Shown here piece after piece: positions 49,006 to 58,259 of a DNA stretch of 64,000 nt (the first letter of the stretch is position 1; every line of letters starts with the position of its first letter). A program made the position numbers and the translations under genes. Origin of the DNA: Rhodalgimonas zhirmunskyi. Its GTDB lineage: Bacteria > Pseudomonadota > Alphaproteobacteria > Rhodobacterales > Rhodobacteraceae. Location of the stretch: positions 1,302,001-1,366,000 of the forward strand of contig JANFFA010000001.1 in NCBI GenBank assembly GCA_030848925.1. The letters run 5' to 3'. A model generated the notes under the pieces. That model saw only the letters and a program-made list of their open reading frames with translations. It was not told the origin of the DNA and did not search any database.

Positions 49006-49461
49006 TCAGATCAGCAAACCGCCCGCCCCTTCGTGCCGCAGCAGCCAGACCTTGGTTTCCACGCCCTCGCCGCCCGAAAACCCGCCCAACCCACTGGCCC
49101 CGAGAATCCGGTGACATGGGATGATGACGGGGATCGGATTGCCACCGCACGCCTGCCCCACGGCCTGTGCCGGAACGCCCAGATCGCGGGCCAGCTCGCC
49201 ATAGGTGCGGGTTTCGCCCAGCGGGATCGCCTGCATCGCGGCACAGACCGCGCGCTGAAAATCAGAGCCGTGCACCAGCAGTGGCAGATCGAAACCTTGG
49301 GAAGGGTCGGTGAAGTAGGCGGTAAGCTGTCGAGCGGCCTCGTGCAGGAGCGGGGTGTGATCCCCTGCCCTCTCCGCCCCCCAAACGACAGCCGTGATGG
49401 CGCCCGCCTCTTCGGTGAGGGTTACGGGGCCGGTGGGGGTATCGACGGTGAGGTGGGGCAT
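49006..49461 (-). CDS. ogt: Methylated-DNA-[protein]-cysteine S-methyltransferase
   Basis: 151 residues. The methyl-acceptor motif is PCHRILGASGLGGFSGG with the active-site Cys, preceded by the DNA-binding helix region AICAAMQAIPLGETRTYGELARDLGVPAQAVGQACGGNPIPVIIPCH. It transfers the methyl group from O6-methylguanine to itself in a suicide repair reaction. It lacks the Ada N-terminal domain. Convergent with pcs; 160 bases between contain only a small CCCGTCCCGACGGG palindrome. It lies 3 bases after the VOC gene on the same strand. Confidence 0.94.
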   Translation of the reverse strand: MPHLTVDTPTGPVTLTEEAGAITAVVWGAERAGDHTPLLHEAARQLTAYFTDPSQGFDLPLLVHGSDFQRAVCAAMQAIPLGETRTYGELARDLGVPAQAVGQACGGNPIPVIIPCHRILGASGLGGFSGGEGVETKVWLLRHEGAGGLLI

Positions 49462-49464
49462 GGA

Positions 49465-49830
49465 TCAGAGCTGGCGCGAGACGAACCATTGCGTCCCGCA
49501 AGGGGTGCGGAAGCCGCCGCGGCGGTCGCCGTCGCCCTTTTCCATCATCGGCTGGACCTCCTCTGCGCCGCGCGCGAGGGCTTTGTCGAAAGCGGCATCG
49601 GGGTCGGGAAGGTAGAGGTGAAGCATCGCGCCTGCCCCGCCCTCACCGCCGCCGATCATCAGCACGGTATCGTCGATCCGGCATTCGGCGTGCATGATCC
49701 GGTCGCCCTCATGGAAAACGCGCAGTTCCTCGGCTCCGAAAACCTCGGCACAGAAATCGAGCAGCGCGCGCGGATCAGGCACGGAGAGATAGGGCGCGAG
49801 CGAGGTATAGCCTTCGGGTTTCCATGACAT
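49465..49830 (-). CDS. Glyoxalase/bleomycin-resistance-like (VOC) protein
   Basis: 121 residues from the ATG at 49830; the open frame runs further upstream but into ileS-side sequence with no family match. The PhnB-like VOC layout is clear: SLAPYLSVPDPRALLDFCAEVFGAEELRVFHEGDRIMHAECRIDDTVLMIGGGE and a C-terminal GGFRTPCGTQWFVS. The VOC fold is used by glyoxalase, dioxygenases and resistance proteins, so no single reaction can be named. It is coupled to ogt and lies directly after ileS on the same strand. Confidence 0.82.
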   Translation of the reverse strand: MSWKPEGYTSLAPYLSVPDPRALLDFCAEVFGAEELRVFHEGDRIMHAECRIDDTVLMIGGGEGGAGAMLHLYLPDPDAAFDKALARGAEEVQPMMEKGDGDRRGGFRTPCGTQWFVSRQL

Positions 49831-49901
49831 GGCGAGAGCGTCGCACATCTTGGCGGGGCTTGGGAAGAGCCAAGCCCCGCGATGCGTGATCCCTTGCCGA
49901 C

Positions 49902-52844
49902 CTAGCCCAGCGCGGCGTCGCAGCGCCCGCAGACGCCCGGATGCGCGTGGGTGCCGACGTCGGGCAGGATTTTCCAGCAGCGCTGGCACTTTTCGCCATC
50001 GGCCTTTTCGAACACCACGCCGACGCCTTCGACCTCGGGGAGGCGGAAGGCCTCTTGCGGGATCGGGTCATGGGTCAGCGAGATGGCCGAGGTGATGCAG
50101 AGATCGGCGAAGTCGACCGATTTCAGCGCGGCGAGCATCGCCTCGTCGCGCACATGCACCACCGGCGCGGCTTCCAGCGAAGCGCCGATCACCTTGTCGG
50201 CGCGCTGGATTTCCAGCGCGGCGGTGACGGCACGGCGGGCGCGGCGGATCATTGTCCATTTCGCGGCCAGATCCTCATCCCGCCATGCTTCGGGCGTTTC
50301 GGGGACGTCCTGCATGTGCACCGAGCTATCCTCGCCCGGGAAGCGCGAGAGCCAGACATCCTCCATCGTGAAGACGAGGATCGGGGCGAGCCACGTGGTG
50401 AGCCGGTGGAACAGGATATCGAGCACGGTGCGCGCGGCATGGGCACGGGTGGATTCACCGTCGCAATAGAGCACGTCCTTGCGGATATCGAAGTAGAAGG
50501 CCGACAGATCGACGGTGCAGAAGTTGAAGATCGCCGAGAACACGCCCTGGAAATCGAAGCTGCGGTAGCCCTTTTGCACAGTGGCGTCGAGTTCGGTCAG
50601 GCGATGCAGGACCCAGCGTTCAAGCTCGGGCATATCCTCGGGTGCGACGCGGTCTTTTTGCGAGAAATCCGCAAGGCTGCCGAGCATGAAGCGCATGGTG
50701 TTGCGCAGGCGGCGGTAGCTGTCGGCCACCCCTTTGAGGATTTCCGGGCCGATGCGCTGGTCGGCCATGTAGTCGGTCTGGGCCACCCAGAGGCGCAGGA
50801 TATCGGCGCCGTATTGCTTGATGACCTCTTCCGGCACGATGGTGTTGCCGAGCGATTTGGACATCTTGTTGCCCTTCTCGTCCAGCGTGAAGCCGTGGGT
50901 GACGACGTTGCGATAAGGCGCGCGCCCGATCGTGGCGCAACCTTGCAGCATGGAAGAGTGGAACCAGCCGCGGTGCTGGTCGGTGCCTTCCATGTAGACA
51001 TCGGCGATGCCGTCTTCGGTGCCGTCTTCGCGGTCGCGCAGGACGAAGGCGTGGGTGGAGCCGGAATCGAACCAGACGTCGAGCACGTCGAACACCTGTT
51101 CCCAGTCATCCGGGTTGTAGTCGGTGCCGAGGAAGCGCTCCTTGGCGCCGTCTTTGTACCACGCATCGGCACCTTCGGCTTCGAAGGCGTCGACGATGCG
51201 CTGGTTCACCTTGGGGTCGCGCAGCAAGAAGTTTTCGTCCGTGGGCAGCGCGCCCTTGCGGGTGAAGCAGGTGAGCGGCACACCCCAGGCGCGTTGGCGC
51301 GAAAGCACCCAGTCGGGTCGGCTTTCGATCATCGAATAGAGGCGATTGCGGCCCGACTGCGGAGTGAATTTCACCAGATCGTCGATCGAGGTGAGGGCGC
51401 GGGTGCGGATCGTCTTGCCGTAGGTGTCATCGCCGCCCAGCGGCACGTCGATCGCGGCGAACCATTGCGGCGTGTTGCGGTAGATCACCGGCGCCTTGGA
51501 GCGCCACGAATGCGGGTAGGAGTGTTTGATCTTGCCGCGCGCTAGAAGGCCGCCGACAGAGGCGAGCTTGTCGATGACGGCTTTGTTGGCCTCGCCCTCG
51601 CCGCCCTTGCGGTTGAGGATGTACTTGCCACCGAAGAACGGCAGGTCGGGGCGGAAGGAGCCATCGTCGAGCACGTTGTAGGTGATGACTTGGTCGAGCA
51701 TGCCGAGATCGCGGTAAAGCTCGTATTCCTCCATCCCGTGGGAGGGGGCGCAGTGGACGAAACCGGTGCCTTCCTCGTCCGTCACGAAATCGGCGGCGCG
51801 GAAATCGCGCAGGTCGTCCCATTCGCCCTGCCCGCCTTCGGCCCCGGCGAGCGGGTGCTGCAGGCTGAGGGTGGCGAGTTCGTCGGCGGTCACGTCGCGG
51901 ACGCGTTTCCACATCGCATCGCTCAGGCGGGCGCGGGTGAACACGTCAGCGGCCAGCTTGTCGGCGAGGAGGAAGCGCTCGCCCTTGGTGGCCCAGCATT
52001 CTTCGGGCGTGTCGGTGACCTCGTAGAGGCCATAGGCGTAATCGGCGCCATAGACGACGGCCTTGTTCGAAGGGATCGTCCAAGGGGTGGTGGTCCAGAT
52101 GACGACGTTGGCGCCCAACAGGTCGGTGTCGATACAGGCGCTCTTGTCGGTGAAGTCGGACGCGGCGGCGACGCGAAATTTCACCCAGATGGTGAAGCTT
52201 TCCTTGTCGTGATACTCGACCTCGGCCTCGGCCAGGGCGGTTTGTTCGATGGGCGACCACATGACCGGCTTGGAGCCTTGGTAGAGCGAGCCGTTCATCA
52301 GGAATTTCTGGAATTCCTCGGCGATCACGGCCTCGGCATGGAAATTCATCGTCAGGTAGGGATCATCCCAGTTGCCGGTGACGCCGAGGCGCTTGAATTC
52401 CTCGCGCTGGATATCGACCCAGCCTTCGGCGAAGCGGCGGCATTCCTGACGGAAATCGACGACCGGCACGTCGTCCTTGTTCTTGCCCTTCTTGCGGTAT
52501 TGCTCTTCGATCTTCCATTCGATGGGCAGGCCGTGGCAATCCCACCCCGGCACGTAGCGGCTGTCATAGCCCATCATCTGGTGCGAGCGAACGATCATGT
52601 CCTTGATCGTCTTGTTCAGGGCGTGGCCGATGTGCAGGTGGCCGTTGGCATAGGGCGGGCCATCGTGCAGCACGAAGGAGGGGCGGCCCTCGGTCCGGCC
52701 TTTTTCGCGCAGGCGGTCGTAAAGGTTCATCGCCTCCCATTTGGCGAGCCACTCAGGCTCGCGCTTGGGCAGGCCCGCGCGCATCGGAAAATCGGTTTGC
52801 GGCAGGTTGAGCGTGTCTTTGTAATCGGGAGTCTGATCGGTCAT
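49902..52844 (-). CDS. ileS: Isoleucyl-tRNA synthetase
   Basis: 980 residues. Class I synthetase motifs: HIGH as GHLHIGHALNK and KMSKS as KMSKSLGNT. The editing domain is present (GANVVIWTTTPWTIPSNKAVVYG), and the C-terminal zinc-binding cysteines appear in CQRCWKIL..CGRCDAAL. It charges tRNA-Ile. The start ATG (52844) has no strong Shine-Dalgarno in view. A good -35/-10 pair lies about 140 bases upstream, giving a long leader. Catalytic motifs are complete. Confidence 0.97.
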   Translation of the reverse strand: MTDQTPDYKDTLNLPQTDFPMRAGLPKREPEWLAKWEAMNLYDRLREKGRTEGRPSFVLHDGPPYANGHLHIGHALNKTIKDMIVRSHQMMGYDSRYVPGWDCHGLPIEWKIEEQYRKKGKNKDDVPVVDFRQECRRFAEGWVDIQREEFKRLGVTGNWDDPYLTMNFHAEAVIAEEFQKFLMNGSLYQGSKPVMWSPIEQTALAEAEVEYHDKESFTIWVKFRVAAASDFTDKSACIDTDLLGANVVIWTTTPWTIPSNKAVVYGADYAYGLYEVTDTPEECWATKGERFLLADKLAADVFTRARLSDAMWKRVRDVTADELATLSLQHPLAGAEGGQGEWDDLRDFRAADFVTDEEGTGFVHCAPSHGMEEYELYRDLGMLDQVITYNVLDDGSFRPDLPFFGGKYILNRKGGEGEANKAVIDKLASVGGLLARGKIKHSYPHSWRSKAPVIYRNTPQWFAAIDVPLGGDDTYGKTIRTRALTSIDDLVKFTPQSGRNRLYSMIESRPDWVLSRQRAWGVPLTCFTRKGALPTDENFLLRDPKVNQRIVDAFEAEGADAWYKDGAKERFLGTDYNPDDWEQVFDVLDVWFDSGSTHAFVLRDREDGTEDGIADVYMEGTDQHRGWFHSSMLQGCATIGRAPYRNVVTHGFTLDEKGNKMSKSLGNTIVPEEVIKQYGADILRLWVAQTDYMADQRIGPEILKGVADSYRRLRNTMRFMLGSLADFSQKDRVAPEDMPELERWVLHRLTELDATVQKGYRSFDFQGVFSAIFNFCTVDLSAFYFDIRKDVLYCDGESTRAHAARTVLDILFHRLTTWLAPILVFTMEDVWLSRFPGEDSSVHMQDVPETPEAWRDEDLAAKWTMIRRARRAVTAALEIQRADKVIGASLEAAPVVHVRDEAMLAALKSVDFADLCITSAISLTHDPIPQEAFRLPEVEGVGVVFEKADGEKCQRCWKILPDVGTHAHPGVCGRCDAALG

Positions 52845-52989
52845 TGCCCGTATCTTTCTATCATGTCGGAATGGTCAGGGTTCGGTGATCGGCGCGGGTG
52901 CCCATACGCCTTTGCCCGGCGGCCCTTTGGATCAGAGCGCCGGGTTCGTAATTCGAATGATGATCGCGAACCGTGTCATGCTGCGCCGG

Positions 52990-53018
52990 GTTATAGGGCG
53001 CGGATATAAGGGCGTAAA
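52990..53018 (-). promoter_or_regulatory. Candidate sigma-70-type promoter of ileS
   Basis: On the minus strand TTTACG (53018-53013) and TATAAC (52995-52990) are separated by exactly 17 bases. The leader to the ileS ATG would be about 140 nt. The remainder of 52845-53075 holds no gene. Confidence 0.5.
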
Positions 53019-53075
53019 GCGCGTTATCGGGGGATTTTCGGTGCGCGCGAGCGTCGCGCGGTCGGCAGGACCACC

Positions 53076-54374
53076 TTACCGGCGCGGCAGGGCGATCAGC
53101 ACGATAACCCCCAGCATGATAACCGCCAGAAGATTGAGCAGCGGCACCATCGGATCGAACCAGAGCGTCGGGACAACACGGGTGGCCGCCACAAGGAAGA
53201 TCAACGCCAAGGTAATGACGCCCCACGCGGCCATGCGCGCGGTGCGCCGCATCAGCAGCATCATCCCCAAGCTTACCTGAATAAAGACCGTGCCATAGAC
53301 CAGCGCATCGCGCAGGTTCTGCGGCAAGCCAGTGCCCTCTAGCAGGGCATAGAGCGCTTCCCGTTCAAACCACGACGCCACGCCGGAAGTACCGGTGATC
53401 AAGGCCAGAAGGATAACGATCAGCGGCAAAAGCTGCGCCAAACCAGCAGCGGCGCGGGTGTCCGAAGTGGCGGGCAGCATGGCGAGGTTGCGCGCCATCG
53501 GGCGCGGTGGATCGCCCCCCGCCGCCACCCATGGTGCGGGATCGCCCAAGACATCGCGCGACAGGCGGCGCAGCGTGGCCAGTTGCAACGCGGGCCGCCA
53601 GCCCAGCGTCGCCAGAACCGTTCCGCCCAGCGCCAGAGGCCAGAGCAGCACGGCAGGCAGGTGCAGCGGCAGCCCCCCCGGACCGATCCCGAGCCAGACG
53701 CGCAGATCACGGATCAGGGTGGTCATTGCCTGCGGCTCGGCCTCGACGATATCGGCGATGGTGCCTGCGGCGATGTCGCCGTCGAGACATTGCAGCACCG
53801 CATCCGCCAGATCCGGCAGGGCGACGGTCTGCACCCGGCGGCGGGCAAAAGCGGTGAGCCGGAACAGCCTTACCGCGGCCAGCGCGCGCAGGACGCGACC
53901 GGGTGCCGAGGCCCCCTCGCCCAGCACGAGGCCGGGGCGCAGGATCCAGTATTCGCCGCCGAAGACCGCCACCGCCGCATCGCCCGCGCCGATGTGGCGC
54001 AGATGCGGATCGGAGGAGTCGACCGACGCCCCGGCGCAGGACATGTGGATCAGGCCGATGCCCGTATCAGCACAGATCGAGGCCAGCGCAGCGACCGCCG
54101 AATGATGCACCAACTCGGCTTCGACCCGGCCACCGATGCCGTGGGTGCCGGCGCAATTGACGACAAATTCGACCTCGTCCAGCACGTCCGCCCATGCGCG
54201 CGGTTCGGTCATGAAATCGAGATCCTGAATGAACCAGTCGATCATCGGAAAGGCGCGCAGGGCCGCGTGGCGGTTGCGGCCAAGGCCGATCACGCGGTGC
54301 CCTTCGGCGCGCAGCGCGCGCACGATGCCGCTGCCGATCATGCCATAGGCCCCGATGACGAGGACGGTTTTCAT
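53076..54374 (-). CDS. NAD(P)-binding SDR-like protein fused to a DoxX-like membrane domain
   Basis: 432 residues. The first 280 or so form an extended SDR/NmrA-like Rossmann domain beginning KTVLVIGAYGMIGSGIVRALRAEGHRVIGLGRN, with CAGTHGIGG and AVFGGEYWILRPGLVLGEGA typical of such proteins. The last 130 residues hold about four membrane helices (LLPLIVILLALITGTSGVASWFE.. and GTVFIQVSLGMMLLM.., VITLALIFLVAATRVV, LLAVIMLGVIVLIALP) resembling DoxX-like proteins. AAGGA lies 6 bases before the ATG. Possibly acts on a quinone or lipid at the membrane; function unproven. Confidence 0.8.
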   Translation of the reverse strand: MKTVLVIGAYGMIGSGIVRALRAEGHRVIGLGRNRHAALRAFPMIDWFIQDLDFMTEPRAWADVLDEVEFVVNCAGTHGIGGRVEAELVHHSAVAALASICADTGIGLIHMSCAGASVDSSDPHLRHIGAGDAAVAVFGGEYWILRPGLVLGEGASAPGRVLRALAAVRLFRLTAFARRRVQTVALPDLADAVLQCLDGDIAAGTIADIVEAEPQAMTTLIRDLRVWLGIGPGGLPLHLPAVLLWPLALGGTVLATLGWRPALQLATLRRLSRDVLGDPAPWVAAGGDPPRPMARNLAMLPATSDTRAAAGLAQLLPLIVILLALITGTSGVASWFEREALYALLEGTGLPQNLRDALVYGTVFIQVSLGMMLLMRRTARMAAWGVITLALIFLVAATRVVPTLWFDPMVPLLNLLAVIMLGVIVLIALPRR

Positions 54375-54432
54375 AGGCGGTCCTTGCCTGCTTGCACGCC
54401 CGCGCCCATCCGGGGCGCCGTGAAGCGGACCC

Positions 54433-55449
54433 CTAGTCGGACGCCGGTTTTTCCTTGCCCGAGCCGAACAGCCCGGTCAGCGCGCGCCCGACCAGCGCCG
54501 AAACCGAGGGCCTGCGCCCCTTGCCGAAAGGCAGAGGGCGGCACACCTCGATCGCGGCAACGCCGACTCGGGCTGTGAGCGCGCCATTGACGACACCTTC
54601 ACCAAATCGGCGTGAAAGTTTGCTTAACAACCCTCCGCCCGCGAGGCTTCCGATCATGTCATCGCCCACCGCGACGGCCCCGGTGGCGACCAGATGGGTC
54701 AACACCGCGCGCACGAGGCGCAGCGAGCCAAGCGTGCCGGAGCGCCCGCCATAGACCTCGGCGATGCGGCGGATCATGCGGATATTGGCGGTGAGCGCGG
54801 CAAAGACATCGGCCAGTGCCAGCGGCACGATGGCGGTGACGGTGGCGACCTGCCGCGCCGCCGCCTCGACATGGGCGGTGGCCTGTTTGTCGAGCGGACC
54901 AAGCAGTTCGGATTCCGCCAGCGACAGGATCGTGGCGGCGTCGAATTGTTCGTCGGTGCGGGTTTTCAGAGTTTCGCGCGCCAGTCGCAGCGCCGGGCGG
55001 TCGGCATAAAGCCGGTCGAGTTTCGCGGTGACGGCGCGGGCGGCCTTGATGTCGTCCTGGGCCAGTGAGGTCGCGGCCTCATGATGCAGGGTGTCGATGC
55101 GTTTGAGGCGGGCAAAGGCGGCGAGTTCACGCAGAGCGATGATCAGCAGGGTCAGCAGCAGCCCCGCGAAAAGCGCGGTGACGAACCAGCCTAAAAGCGG
55201 ATTGGACGCGATGAGAGAGGTGGCGAATTCCCACGCCGCGATGGTGATCAAGGTCGAGAGCAGCGCGCCCAAGAGGCCCCAGAACCAGCGGGCCAGCCGC
55301 GAGGGGCGCGCCGTGACCAGCGCCGCCGCCTGTTGCATGGCGCGCGGTTCGGGGATTTGACCGGGCAGGTGATCCGGAACCGGGGGCGCCTCGGCCGGGT
55401 TGGGGGCGGGATCATCCGAGAGGTCGATCAGGATCGGGCCCTTGGTCAT
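54433..55449 (-). CDS. YcjF-type membrane protein (DUF697/TIGR01620)
   Basis: 338 residues. Two hydrophobic segments near residues 60-115 (FWGLLGALLSTLITIAAWEF and LGWFVTALFAGLLLTLLIIALREL) and a C-terminal DUF697-like region (VGDDMIGSLAGGGLLSKLSRRFGEGVVNGALTARVGVAAIEVCRPLPF) define the YcjF family. The partner is the YcjX P-loop protein two genes upstream. YcjX/YcjF are envelope-associated with unknown roles, induced by phage-shock or heat in enterobacteria. It starts with a 4-base overlap with the GNAT gene, so translation is coupled. Confidence 0.88.
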   Translation of the reverse strand: MTKGPILIDLSDDPAPNPAEAPPVPDHLPGQIPEPRAMQQAAALVTARPSRLARWFWGLLGALLSTLITIAAWEFATSLIASNPLLGWFVTALFAGLLLTLLIIALRELAAFARLKRIDTLHHEAATSLAQDDIKAARAVTAKLDRLYADRPALRLARETLKTRTDEQFDAATILSLAESELLGPLDKQATAHVEAAARQVATVTAIVPLALADVFAALTANIRMIRRIAEVYGGRSGTLGSLRLVRAVLTHLVATGAVAVGDDMIGSLAGGGLLSKLSRRFGEGVVNGALTARVGVAAIEVCRPLPFGKGRRPSVSALVGRALTGLFGSGKEKPASD

Positions 55450-55895
55450 GCGGCGTTCCTTTTCCAGACAAGGCGCATGTCGGGCAGGCCATCGTCGTTG
55501 CCCTCGCCATTGGTGAAGGCCGTGGCGTGAAAGCCATGCGCGGCATAAAAGGCGCGGGCCGGGGCGTTGTCCTGCGCGGTGTAGAGATCAAGGCTTGCGG
55601 CGTGGGCCTGTGCCGCGGCCATCAGGCGCGAGGCAAGCCCCTGTCGGCGGGCGCGCGGGTGAATGTAGAGCGCGTGGATACGGCTGCCTTCAAGCGCGAT
55701 AAAGCCGCGCGGGCCGGTCACGGCGGGGATCGGGCCGGGGATATGCAGAACCGCGCCCCGGCGGATCAGGCGGGCCAGCGCGGTGAGGTCGGTGGCGCGA
55801 TCGCGGGTGCGCTGGCGCGGCTCAGCGGCCCAGAGGATGCGGGCGAGGCGCGGCAGGTGCCAGAGCCTTGCGCGGCGCGGGATCCGGCGGGTCAT
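55446..55895 (-). CDS. GNAT acetyltransferase within the YcjX/YcjF operon
   Basis: 149 residues. The acetyl-CoA-binding signature is visible as HALYIHPRARRQGLASRLMAAAQAHAA (motif A R/QxxG/A), followed by DLYTAQDNAPARAFYAAHGF. The N-terminus is basic (MTRRIPRRARLWHLPRLARILWA). The target is not known. It overlaps the YcjX gene stop (ATGA) and the YcjF gene start (ATGA), so all three proteins are made from one tightly coupled message. It may modify a YcjX/YcjF partner; that is inference. Confidence 0.88.
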   Translation of the reverse strand: MTRRIPRRARLWHLPRLARILWAAEPRQRTRDRATDLTALARLIRRGAVLHIPGPIPAVTGPRGFIALEGSRIHALYIHPRARRQGLASRLMAAAQAHAASLDLYTAQDNAPARAFYAAHGFHATAFTNGEGNDDGLPDMRLVWKRNAA

Positions 55896-57307
55896 AGCCG
55901 GTCTCCGATCAGGAATTCGGCGGCGCGGTCGAGGCGGATGTGGGGCGGGCCTTCGCCGGGTTTGAGGGTCAGCCGGGCGGGGGCGAAATTCATCACGCGG
56001 TAATCCGCATCAAGCCATTTGTCGGCCCCGTTGCGGGCGTGCGACAGAAGGCTTTGCGGATCTTGCGGCAAATCGCCGGGGTAAAACGCCGCCTGCTTGC
56101 CGGTTTCGAGCAGCGTGCCACGGACGCAATCGAGCGGCTGGCCCTCGTGCTGGATCGTTTCTTCGGTGGTGGCGCGCAGGGCGGCCAGCGCGATGGATTG
56201 GGTTTTGGCCCCGGCGAAATCGGCGCGATCCGAGGCCTCGCGTACCAGCGCTTGCATGATGGCGGCAAGGCGGGGGTGTTGGGAATGGTGCAGGTGGTCG
56301 GCCTTGGTGGCGGCGAACAGGATACGCTCGACCCGCTTGCCCAGCAAAAGCCGCGTGAGGAAAGCGTTTCGACCGGGCCGGAACGCGCCGAGGATGTCGG
56401 CCATCGCGCCGCGCATGTCATCCACCGCGCGGGGGCCGCGATGGATCGCCGTCAGGGCATCAACCAGCACGATCTGCCGGTCGATGCGCGAGAAGTGATC
56501 GCGAAAGAACGGCTGCACGACGCGGGATTTATAGGCCTCGAACCGGCGTTCGAATTCACGCCAGAGCGAGCGGCGCTGGGGTTTGTCGGGCCGTGGCAGC
56601 GGCGCGAAGGTCAGCACGGGCGAGCCGGCCAGATCACCGGGCAGAAGGAAGCGCCCCGGAGTGCAATCGTAAAAGCCCGCGTCACGCGCGGTGTTGAGGT
56701 AAGTGGTGAAGCTTTCGGCCAGCGCCTGTGCCTGCGGCTCATCCAGCGGCGCGTCGGCGTCGGTCTGTTTGGTAAGGGCAAGGAAGGCGGCGGCCTGTTC
56801 GCGCGGCGCGATGCGGGTGAGGGTTTCGGCGCTCCATTCAGCAAAGCTTTTGTCCAACAGGCCAAGGTCGAGCAGCCATTCGCCGGGGTAATCGACGATA
56901 TCGAGATGCATGGTGCGCGGGCCTTGCAAGCCCGAGAGCATCCCGGTGGGCCGGACCCTGAGCGACAAACGCAATTCGGAAATGGTGCGGGTGCTGTCGG
57001 GCCAATGCGGCTGTGGCGCGGTGAGGGCGGCGAGGTGGTGTTCGTAATCGAAGCGCGGCACGGTGTCGTCAGGCTGGGGCTGAAGGAACGCGGCCTCGAT
57101 CCGGCCCTCCTGTGCGGCGACAAGGCCGGGCATACGGCCCCGGTCCATCAGGTTGGCGATCAGCGAGGTGATGAACACCGTCTTGCCCGAGCGCGCAAGC
57201 CCGGTCACGCCAAGGCGGATGGTGGTATCGGAGAAAACCCCCGTCACCGCATCGCCCAAGTTGCCGACGCTGCGCGTGATACCGTCTGCGATCTCGGAAA
57301 TGACCAC
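55892..57307 (-). CDS. YcjX-type P-loop GTPase-like protein
   Basis: 471 residues from a GTG at 57307, with AAGGA 9 bases upstream; the open frame continues upstream but without family match. The Walker A is IRLGVTGLARSGKTVFITSLIANL, then MHLDIVDYPGEWLLDLGLLDK as a switch/Walker B region, and IVLVDALTAIHRGP and ILFAATKADHLHHSQHPRL (a NKxD-like TKAD motif) further on. This is the DUF463/YcjX family, predicted to bind nucleotides. It is the first gene of the YcjX-GNAT-YcjF unit; role unknown, probably at the inner membrane with YcjF. Confidence 0.88.
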   Translation of the reverse strand: MVISEIADGITRSVGNLGDAVTGVFSDTTIRLGVTGLARSGKTVFITSLIANLMDRGRMPGLVAAQEGRIEAAFLQPQPDDTVPRFDYEHHLAALTAPQPHWPDSTRTISELRLSLRVRPTGMLSGLQGPRTMHLDIVDYPGEWLLDLGLLDKSFAEWSAETLTRIAPREQAAAFLALTKQTDADAPLDEPQAQALAESFTTYLNTARDAGFYDCTPGRFLLPGDLAGSPVLTFAPLPRPDKPQRRSLWREFERRFEAYKSRVVQPFFRDHFSRIDRQIVLVDALTAIHRGPRAVDDMRGAMADILGAFRPGRNAFLTRLLLGKRVERILFAATKADHLHHSQHPRLAAIMQALVREASDRADFAGAKTQSIALAALRATTEETIQHEGQPLDCVRGTLLETGKQAAFYPGDLPQDPQSLLSHARNGADKWLDADYRVMNFAPARLTLKPGEGPPHIRLDRAAEFLIGDRL

Positions 57308-57408
57308 CGAAGCCCGTCCTTTGTTTGCCTGCTCGCCCCTAGATAAGCCCTGCCCGCCTGTGACGCCAGCCCTTGCGCAGCCGGGCGGCGGCACGATAAG
57401 GGGCGGAC

Positions 57409-58191
57409 ATGCCCAGATATGCCCTGAAAGTCGAATATCACGGCGCGCCCTTTGCCGGGTGGCAGCGTCAGGCCGATCAGCCCTCGGTGCAGGGCGCGAT
57501 CGAGACGGCTTTGGCCAAGTTGGAACCCGGACCGCAGGACGGCGCGCATACGATTGCCGCCGCCGGTCGGACGGATGCGGGGGTGCATGCGCTGGCGCAG
57601 GTGGCGCATTGCGACCTTGCGCGCGACTGGGAGGCGTTCCGCCTGATGGAGGCGCTGAACTACCACCTGAAGCCCCTGCCCGTTGCGATTGTCGATGCGG
57701 CCGAGGTGGGCGAGGATTGGCACGCGCGGTTTTCGGCCCGCGAGCGGCGGTATTTGTTCCGCCTGCTGGTGCGGCGCGCGCCCGCGACCCATGACAAGGG
57801 ACTGGTGTGGCAGGTGAAGAACCCACTGGATTTGCAGGCGATGCGCGACGGAGCGGCGCATCTGGTGGGGCGGCATGATTTCACCACCTTCCGCTCGACC
57901 ATGTGCCAAGCCGACAGTCCGGTGAAGACGCTGGACGAGATCACCATCGAGGAAATCGCGCGCGAGACCGGGGTTGAGTTCCGGTTCCGCCTGCGGGCGC
58001 GGTCGTTCCTGCATAATCAGGTGCGCTCTATCGTGGGCACGCTGGAGCGGGTCGGCGCGGGGTCGTGGCCTGCGGAGCGTGTGAAAGAGGCGCTGCGGGC
58101 AGCGGATCGTGCGGCCTGTGGTCCGGTATGCCCGCCCGAAGGGTTGTATCTAGCAGGCGTTGGGTATCCGGAAGATCCGTTTGAGGGGTGA
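57409..58191 (+). CDS. truA: tRNA pseudouridine synthase A
   Basis: 260 residues. TruA motifs: [21 protein letters not shown], the catalytic [16 protein letters not shown] with Asp in [30 protein letters not shown] and the C-terminal [21 protein letters not shown]. It converts U38-40 in the anticodon stem of tRNAs to pseudouridine. AAGGGG precedes the ATG. Divergent from the YcjX gene; a perfect 13-bp stem-loop follows the stop. Confidence 0.96.
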   Translation: MPRYALKVEYHGAPFAGWQRQADQPSVQGAIETALAKLEPGPQDGAHTIAAAGRTDAGVHALAQVAHCDLARDWEAFRLMEALNYHLKPLPVAIVDAAEVGEDWHARFSARERRYLFRLLVRRAPATHDKGLVWQVKNPLDLQAMRDGAAHLVGRHDFTTFRSTMCQADSPVKTLDEITIEEIARETGVEFRFRLRARSFLHNQVRSIVGTLERVGAGSWPAERVKEALRAADRAACGPVCPPEGLYLAGVGYPEDPFEG

Positions 58192-58227
58192 ACTCCATGC
58201 GCGGAATCAAGGCCGAAGGCCGCCGCG

Positions 58228-58259
58228 CATCGCCGGGCCGCCCCCACGGCCCGGCGATG
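58228..58259 (+). terminator. Stem-loop after truA
   Basis: CATCGCCGGGCCG (58228-58240) pairs perfectly with CGGCCCGGCGATG (58247-58259) around CCCCCA. It is followed by GGTTAACG rather than a T-run. The rest of 58192-58488 shows no gene; it holds the purU promoter region and an AAAGGA just before the purU ATG. Confidence 0.55.

Noticed and set aside
49902-53009. Two very long plus-strand frames opposite ileS (534 and 439 codons)
   Set aside because: Antisense shadows of a high-GC gene; ileS has full catalytic motifs on the minus strand.
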